From assembly GCA_003694205.1 (NCBI GenBank), contig RFKS01000154.1:1-9128 (forward strand): a DNA stretch of 9,128 bases. Reading direction: 5' to 3'. Under the pieces are notes generated by a model. It did no database searches. It worked only from the letters and a program-made list of their open reading frames with translations, and had not been told where the DNA came from. Position numbers and translations under genes: made by a program. Source of the DNA: Alphaproteobacteria bacterium. Its GTDB lineage: Bacteria > Pseudomonadota > Alphaproteobacteria > Sphingomonadales > Rhodothalassiaceae. How positions within the stretch are numbered: position 1 is the stretch's first letter; each line of letters begins with the position of its first letter. Shown here piece after piece: positions 6,638 to 9,128 of the stretch.

Positions 6638-7761
6638 CACATCACCTCGATTTCCGCCTGCAGCGCTCCGGCCGCCTTGATCGCCTGGAGGATCGAGATC
6701 ATGTCGCGTGGGCCGACGCCGAGAGCGTTGAGGCCGTCGACGAGCTCCTGCAGGGTCACGCTCTCGGTGACGATGCCGAGACGGTTCTCCTTGCCGGTAT
6801 CGACATCGATCTGGGTGCGCGGCACGACCGCCGTCTGGCCCTGCTCGGACAGGGCAGGCGGCTGCGAGACAACCGGCGTCTCGGTGATCCGGATGGTGAG
6901 ATTGCCTTGGGCGATGGCGACCGTGCTGACGCGCACTTCGGCACCCATGACGATGACTCCCGAGCGGTCGTCGATCACCACCTTGGCCGGCATATCCGGC
7001 TCGACCATCACCTGCTCGACCGAGGTCAGGAGCTCGGGCATGCTAAGGGTGGTGTCGACGGGCCTTTCGAGCAGCACCGTGGTCGGATCGGTCATGCGCG
7101 CGACTTCGGCACCGAGATGGCTGTTGATCGCGGTGGCGATCCGCTGCGCGGTCGTGAAGTCGGGATTGCGCAGTGCCAGCCGGATGCGGTTGACGCCCGT
7201 CAGATCGAACGGGATTTCGCGTTCGACGATGGCCCCGCCGGCGATGCGGCCCGAGGTCGGCACGCCCTGGCTGATACTTCCTGCCGCACCCTGGGCCGCA
7301 AAGCCGGCGACGGCGATCGGCCCCTGGGCGACGGCATAGACCTCGCCGTCGGCGCCAAGCAGCGGCGTGACGAGCAGGATGCCGCCCCGCAGATCCTCGG
7401 CGTCGCCCATGGTTGCCACCTGGACGTCGATTCGCATGCCCTGGCGGGCGAAGGGCGGCAGGTCGGCGGTCACCATCACCGCGGCGACATTGTCGGTCTT
7501 GATGTTGGTCGCATCCCGCGTGTTGACGCCAAGCCGCTCAAGCATGGCCTCGAGGCTCTGCTGCGTGAAGGGCGCATTGCGCAGAGTGTCGCCGGTGCCG
7601 TCGAGGCCGACCACAAGTCCATAGCCGACGAGCTGGTTCTCGCGCACGCCCTCGATGCTGACGAGGTCCTTGAGCCGCGAGGCGGCACGCACGGGCGTCG
7701 CCAGCGCGCCCGCGACGAGGGATGCGAGCAGGAGGATGCGGAAAAGCGGGCGAATCATCAT
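6637..7761 (-). CDS. flgI: Flagellar P-ring protein
   Basis: Structural subunit of the periplasmic P-ring, which surrounds the flagellar rod in the peptidoglycan layer. The product has 374 residues including the signal peptide, as usual. Residues 1-26 (MMIRPLFRILLLASLVAGAL then ATPVRA) form a Sec signal with basic N-region, hydrophobic core and a likely VRA|A cleavage. The mature part starts with the family hallmark SRLKDLVSIEGVRENQLVGY and GLVVGLDGTGD. Also visible are GDAEDLRGGILLVTPLLGAD, QGPIAVAGF, NPDFTTAQRIA, and the C-terminal LQELVDGLNALGVGPRDMIS. ATG 7761 is chosen because GAGGTG lies nine bases upstream and the signal peptide then starts cleanly; the frame extends to 7815 but that stretch lies at or upstream of the predicted transcription start. 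First gene of the operon flgI, rod-binding protein, flgN-like. Confidence 0.97.
   Translation of the reverse strand: MMIRPLFRILLLASLVAGALATPVRAASRLKDLVSIEGVRENQLVGYGLVVGLDGTGDTLRNAPFTQQSLEAMLERLGVNTRDATNIKTDNVAAVMVTADLPPFARQGMRIDVQVATMGDAEDLRGGILLVTPLLGADGEVYAVAQGPIAVAGFAAQGAAGSISQGVPTSGRIAGGAIVEREIPFDLTGVNRIRLALRNPDFTTAQRIATAINSHLGAEVARMTDPTTVLLERPVDTTLSMPELLTSVEQVMVEPDMPAKVVIDDRSGVIVMGAEVRVSTVAIAQGNLTIRITETPVVSQPPALSEQGQTAVVPRTQIDVDTGKENRLGIVTESVTLQELVDGLNALGVGPRDMISILQAIKAAGALQAEIEVM
6643..6648 (-). promoter_or_regulatory. Ribosome binding site of the rod-binding protein gene
   Basis: GAGGTG within the last codons of flgI, five bases before ATG 6637. This spacing decides for the ATG over the GTG at 6640. 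Confidence 0.7.
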
Positions 7762-7770
7762 CTTCGCAGA

Positions 7771-7776
7771 CACCTC
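7771..7776 (-). promoter_or_regulatory. Ribosome binding site of flgI
   Basis: GAGGTG on the minus strand, nine bases before ATG 7761 and twelve before the adjacent ATG 7758. It supports the first of the two methionines. Confidence 0.6.
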
Positions 7777-7821
7777 GTTATGGCATGGACGCGGATCGCG
7801 CGAGCATTCTGCCAACTGTTA

Positions 7822-7837
7822 TGCGAAGATCGTGCCA
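7822..7837 (-). promoter_or_regulatory. Sigma-54 (RpoN) promoter of the flgI operon
   Basis: The minus strand reads TGGCACGATCTTCGCA. Compared with the consensus TGGCAC-N5-TTGCA, only one base of the -12 element differs (TCGC for TTGC). The GG and GC dinucleotides are separated by ten bases, the spacing sigma-54 requires. Transcription would start near 7812, about 50 bases before the flgI ATG. This fits the sigma-54/FlbD control of middle and late flagellar genes known in Caulobacter. Confidence 0.8.
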
Positions 7838-7842
7838 GATGC

Positions 7843-7863
7843 GCCGCCACGAAGAATGGCGGC
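7843..7863. repeat. Perfect 7-bp inverted repeat in the flgI-fliX intergenic region
   Basis: GCCGCCA and TGGCGGC are separated by a seven-base loop (CGAAGAA). It lies immediately upstream of the -24 element of the flgI promoter. As DNA it could be a protein-binding dyad; as plus-strand RNA it would form a stable hairpin. Confidence 0.6.
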
Positions 7864-7871
7864 CTTCCGGG

Positions 7872-7895
7872 CGCGCGGGCCAGTGGACCCGCGCG
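7872..7895. repeat. Perfect 8-bp GC inverted repeat that competes with the downstream hairpin
   Basis: CGCGCGGG (7872-7879) and CCCGCGCG (7888-7895) flank an eight-base loop. Its right arm is also part of the left side of the terminator-like hairpin at 7886-7905, so the two structures cannot both form fully in one RNA. Confidence 0.55.
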
Positions 7896-7911
7896 TTTCG
7901 CGGTCTTTTTT
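7886..7911 (+). terminator. Intrinsic-terminator-like hairpin with T6, pointing toward fliX
   Basis: GACC-CGCG (7886-7893) pairs with CGCG-GTC (7899-7905) around a five-base loop, giving seven pairs with one bulged C, directly followed by TTTTTT (7906-7911). The form is that of a rho-independent terminator for the plus strand. No plus-strand gene lies between here and the divergent flgI, so it would end either a short RNA or an attenuated fliX leader. On the minus strand the same tract resembles an FlbD site, which is an alternative explanation for the T run. Confidence 0.5.
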
Positions 7912-7917
7912 GCCGGG
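7899..7917 (-). promoter_or_regulatory. Possible FlbD (ftr-like) enhancer of flgI
   Basis: The minus strand reads CCCGGCAAAAAAGACCGCG. From memory this resembles the CGGC-plus-A-tract pattern of Caulobacter ftr elements, bound by the sigma-54 activator FlbD. Its centre lies about 95 bases upstream of the predicted flgI start site, close to the roughly 100-base distance usual for ftr sites. The match to the consensus was not computed. Confidence 0.35.
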
Positions 7918-7967
7918 CTGCAGGGCAAGACTTGCTCTTGCACCGGGAGCACCGGTAGTTTGTGCCC

Positions 7968-8402
7968 ATGCGGATCAGTGGACCAGGCAAGACCGACGCT
8001 CCGGCTCTGCGCAAGACGAGCGGCAAGAAGAAGAGCGGGTCATCGGGCTTTACCGATGCGCTTGCTGCGGGCGACGCGGCAGACGCCGCTTCGGCCTCGC
8101 GTGCAGCGCAACCGGTCGGGCCGGTCGCCGCAGTCGATGCCCTGCTCGCGCTTCAGGAGGCGCCGGACGCCGCGAGCGGTCGCTCGAAGGGCGTGGCCCG
8201 GGCCGAGGAGATGCTGGCGCTTCTCGAGGATGTGCGGCGCGGCATCCTGCTGGGCGCCATTCCGCGAAGCAAGCTGCGCCAGCTTGCCGATCTCGCACGC
8301 CGTCGCCGCGAAGGATTCGTCGATCCGGCGCTCGATTCCATTCTTGATGACATCGAGTTGCGGGCCGAGGTCGAGCTCGCAAAACTGGAAAGCGGTGAGT
8401 AA
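7968..8402 (+). CDS. fliX: Flagellar assembly regulator FliX
   Basis: Alphaproteobacterial protein which in Caulobacter couples early basal-body assembly to the activity of FlbD, the activator of sigma-54 flagellar promoters. The product has 144 residues, close to the Caulobacter protein. Seen: the N-terminal MRISGPGKTDAP start; a low-complexity Ala/Ser/Lys linker at about 15-50; then the conserved part at about 52-140 with GPVAAVDALLALQE, ARAEEMLALLEDVRRGILLG, AIPRSKLRQLADLARRRREG and DPALDSILDDIELRAEVELA. No signal peptide or membrane helix is visible. ATG 7968 is preferred: it begins the family-like MRISG and has GGTAG nine bases upstream; an in-frame GTG at 7962 would add two residues. 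Divergent from flgI, as in Caulobacter. I see no TTAA-type CtrA box and no convincing sigma-70 promoter upstream. Confidence 0.92.
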   Translation: MRISGPGKTDAPALRKTSGKKKSGSSGFTDALAAGDAADAASASRAAQPVGPVAAVDALLALQEAPDAASGRSKGVARAEEMLALLEDVRRGILLGAIPRSKLRQLADLARRRREGFVDPALDSILDDIELRAEVELAKLESGE

Positions 8403-8413
8403 CGGCTTCGCGC

Positions 8414-8442
8414 TTGCCGCCCGCCGGTGAAATCATTATAAA
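8414..8442 (+). promoter_or_regulatory. Sigma-70 promoter of dksA
   Basis: TTGCCG (8414-8419) and TATAAA (8437-8442) are separated by exactly 17 bases, with a CTTG context at the -35. It lies just after the fliX stop, so dksA can be expressed independently of flagellar control. Transcription would begin near 8449, leaving a leader of about 70 bases. Confidence 0.75.
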
Positions 8443-8462
8443 GCCCGCGCGCCGGCGCCGCC

Positions 8463-8492
8463 CGCCCTCTGGGCGACAGTCGGCGGTCGCCC
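8463..8492 (+). promoter_or_regulatory. Two mutually exclusive hairpins in the dksA leader
   Basis: CGCCC-TCT-GGGCG (8463-8475) can form a small hairpin, while GGGCGAC (8471-8477) pairs perfectly with GTCGCCC (8486-8492) across an eight-base loop. They share 8471-8475, so only one can form. The second ends 26 bases before the dksA ATG. No T tract follows either, so neither is an intrinsic terminator. A regulatory role is speculative. Confidence 0.3.
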
Positions 8493-8518
8493 TTCGCATG
8501 CGGGAGCGAATACGCAGT

Positions 8519-8935
8519 ATGAGCATCGACCTGCCACCGGATTACCGTCCCTCGCCCGACGAGGAGTTCATGAACGAACGCCAACGCGAGTATTTCCGGC
8601 GCAAACTTCTCAAATGGCGCGAGGACATCCTGCGGGAATCGAAGGAAACGCTCGCCAGCCTGCAGCAGGAAAGCCTCAAGGAGCCGGACATCGCGGATCG
8701 TGCCTCGTCGGAGACGGACTGGTCGATCCAGCTCCGGACCCGCGATCGCCAGCGCAAGCTGATTGCCAAGATCGATGCCGCCTTGCGCCGCATCGAGCTT
8801 GGCGAGTACGGCTATTGCGAGGTCACCGGCGACCCGATCAGCCTGCAGCGGCTCGACGCGCGTCCGATCGCCACCATGACGCTCGAGGCGCAGGAGCGGC
8901 ACGAGCGGATGGAAAAGGTTCATCGCGACAACTGA
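8519..8935 (+). CDS. dksA: RNA polymerase-binding transcription factor DksA (single-cysteine type)
   Basis: Binds the RNA polymerase secondary channel and, with ppGpp, adjusts initiation at rRNA and amino-acid biosynthesis promoters. The product has 138 residues. Seen: N-terminal DYRPSPDEEFM (8-18); the coiled-coil hairpin from about 20 to 93 (RQREYFRRKLLKWREDILRE on one side, RTRDRQRKLIAKIDAALRRI on the other) with the tip DIADRA, giving the D-x-x-D-x-A pattern at Asp57, Asp60, Ala62; and the C-terminal knuckle GEYGYCEVTGDPI ending in ARPIATMTLEAQERHERMEK. Of the four zinc ligands of E. coli DksA only Cys100 remains; the others are Thr103, Thr121 and Ala124, as in other alphaproteobacterial DksA proteins. 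ATG 8519 is chosen by family similarity (MSIDLPPDYRPS); a GGGAG lies 12 bases upstream. Upstream in-frame starts (TTG 8414, ATG 8498) add non-homologous residues, and the TTG is part of the promoter. Confidence 0.95.
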   Translation: MSIDLPPDYRPSPDEEFMNERQREYFRRKLLKWREDILRESKETLASLQQESLKEPDIADRASSETDWSIQLRTRDRQRKLIAKIDAALRRIELGEYGYCEVTGDPISLQRLDARPIATMTLEAQERHERMEKVHRDN

Positions 8936-8959
8936 GCGCCGCCCGTACCCTCCGGCCGA

Positions 8960-9128
8960 TCAGGCGTCGCTGTCCGCGGTGCCTTCCCTGAGGCGCGGCA
9001 GGAGTTCGGCGAAATTGCAAGGCCGAAATCGGATGTCGAGCTGGTCCTTGAGGATCATCTCCCAGGCATCGCGGCAGGCCCCCGGCGAGCCGGGCAGGGC
9101 GAAAATATAGGTGCCACCGGCGACGCCC
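8960..9128 (-). CDS. moaB: Molybdenum cofactor biosynthesis protein B, C-terminal end only
   Basis: The last 55 codons of a minus-strand gene that enters from the right edge. The translation contains [20 protein letters not shown] followed by [20 protein letters not shown] and ELLPRL, which matches the C-terminus of MoaB in the MoaB/Mog/MoeA family. The LPGSPGA segment belongs to the molybdopterin-binding fold. Family members act in molybdopterin adenylylation or related steps of molybdenum cofactor synthesis, in the cytoplasm. Its TGA lies 24 bases from the convergent dksA stop, and no hairpin terminator is visible between them. Mog would be an alternative, but the RPCN-AELLPRL tail is MoaB-like. 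Confidence 0.88.
   Translation of the reverse strand, partial: GVAGGTYIFALPGSPGACRDAWEMILKDQLDIRFRPCNFAELLPRLREGTADSDA

Noticed and set aside
7921..7967. Sigma-54 promoter for fliX around GGGCAAGACTTGC
   Set aside because: The GGC and TTGC elements are two bases too close, and sigma-54 promoters tolerate little spacing change.
7762..7967. CtrA binding box upstream of fliX, as in Caulobacter
   Set aside because: No TTAA-N7-TTAA or clear half-site is present in the intergenic region.
6496..8430. 644-codon plus-strand open frame across flgI and fliX
   Set aside because: It is antisense to flgI and out of frame with fliX, both strongly supported by family motifs. It also runs through the sigma-54 promoter and the terminator-like element; no domain is recognisable.
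8936..8959. Bidirectional terminator between dksA and moaB
   Set aside because: The 24 bases hold no hairpin with a T tract on either strand.
1..9128. Mobile elements, CRISPR array, tRNA or defence genes
   Set aside because: No transposase, integrase, terminal inverted repeats, spaced direct repeats or cloverleaf was seen; every gene belongs to known core families in tight arrangement.

Overview
The window is GC-rich chromosomal DNA from an alphaproteobacterium. The evidence is a fliX gene (a flagellar regulator family known from Alphaproteobacteria), the divergent flgI/fliX arrangement known from Caulobacter, a single-cysteine DksA of alphaproteobacterial type, and promoters with CTTG-type -35 elements. 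I cannot name a genus. It looks like core chromosome: I see no insertion sequence, CRISPR array, tRNA, rRNA or phage gene.

Left half (1-5802), histidine utilisation. On the minus strand, in transcription order, lie hutI (imidazolonepropionase), hutC (GntR-family repressor), hutU (urocanase) and hutH (histidine ammonia-lyase, running off the left edge). hutG (arginase-family formimidoylglutamase) is divergent from hutI on the plus strand. Together they encode histidine -> urocanate -> imidazolonepropionate -> formiminoglutamate -> glutamate + formamide. hutI/hutC overlap by 4 bases and hutU/hutH by 1 base. The 79-base gap between hutC and hutU holds a candidate sigma-70 promoter whose -10 lies inside a HutC-like operator, suggesting that hutUH has its own repressed promoter.

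Middle (5799-7967), flagellar basal body. The minus-strand operon flgI (P-ring), a FlgJ-type rod-binding protein (cheL-like) and a FlgN/FlbY-type protein has overlapping start/stop codons and strong internal Shine-Dalgarno sites. A near-consensus sigma-54 promoter sits about 60 bases upstream of flgI. The flgN-like gene and hutG converge so tightly that their two TAG stops share one CTAG palindrome.

Right part (7968-9128). fliX, whose product works with the sigma-54 activator FlbD in Caulobacter, is read rightward, followed by dksA with a well-formed sigma-70 promoter. The end of a moaB-like molybdenum cofactor gene enters from the right edge on the minus strand.

The least explained DNA is the 206-base flgI/fliX intergenic region. 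It holds the sigma-54 promoter, an FlbD-site-like tract, two perfect inverted repeats and an intrinsic-terminator-like hairpin with six Ts pointing toward fliX. I found no wholly novel system. The best leads are this intergenic region, a HutG with Asn-Asn where arginase-family enzymes normally have a metal-binding His, and the HutC-operator/promoter overlap.
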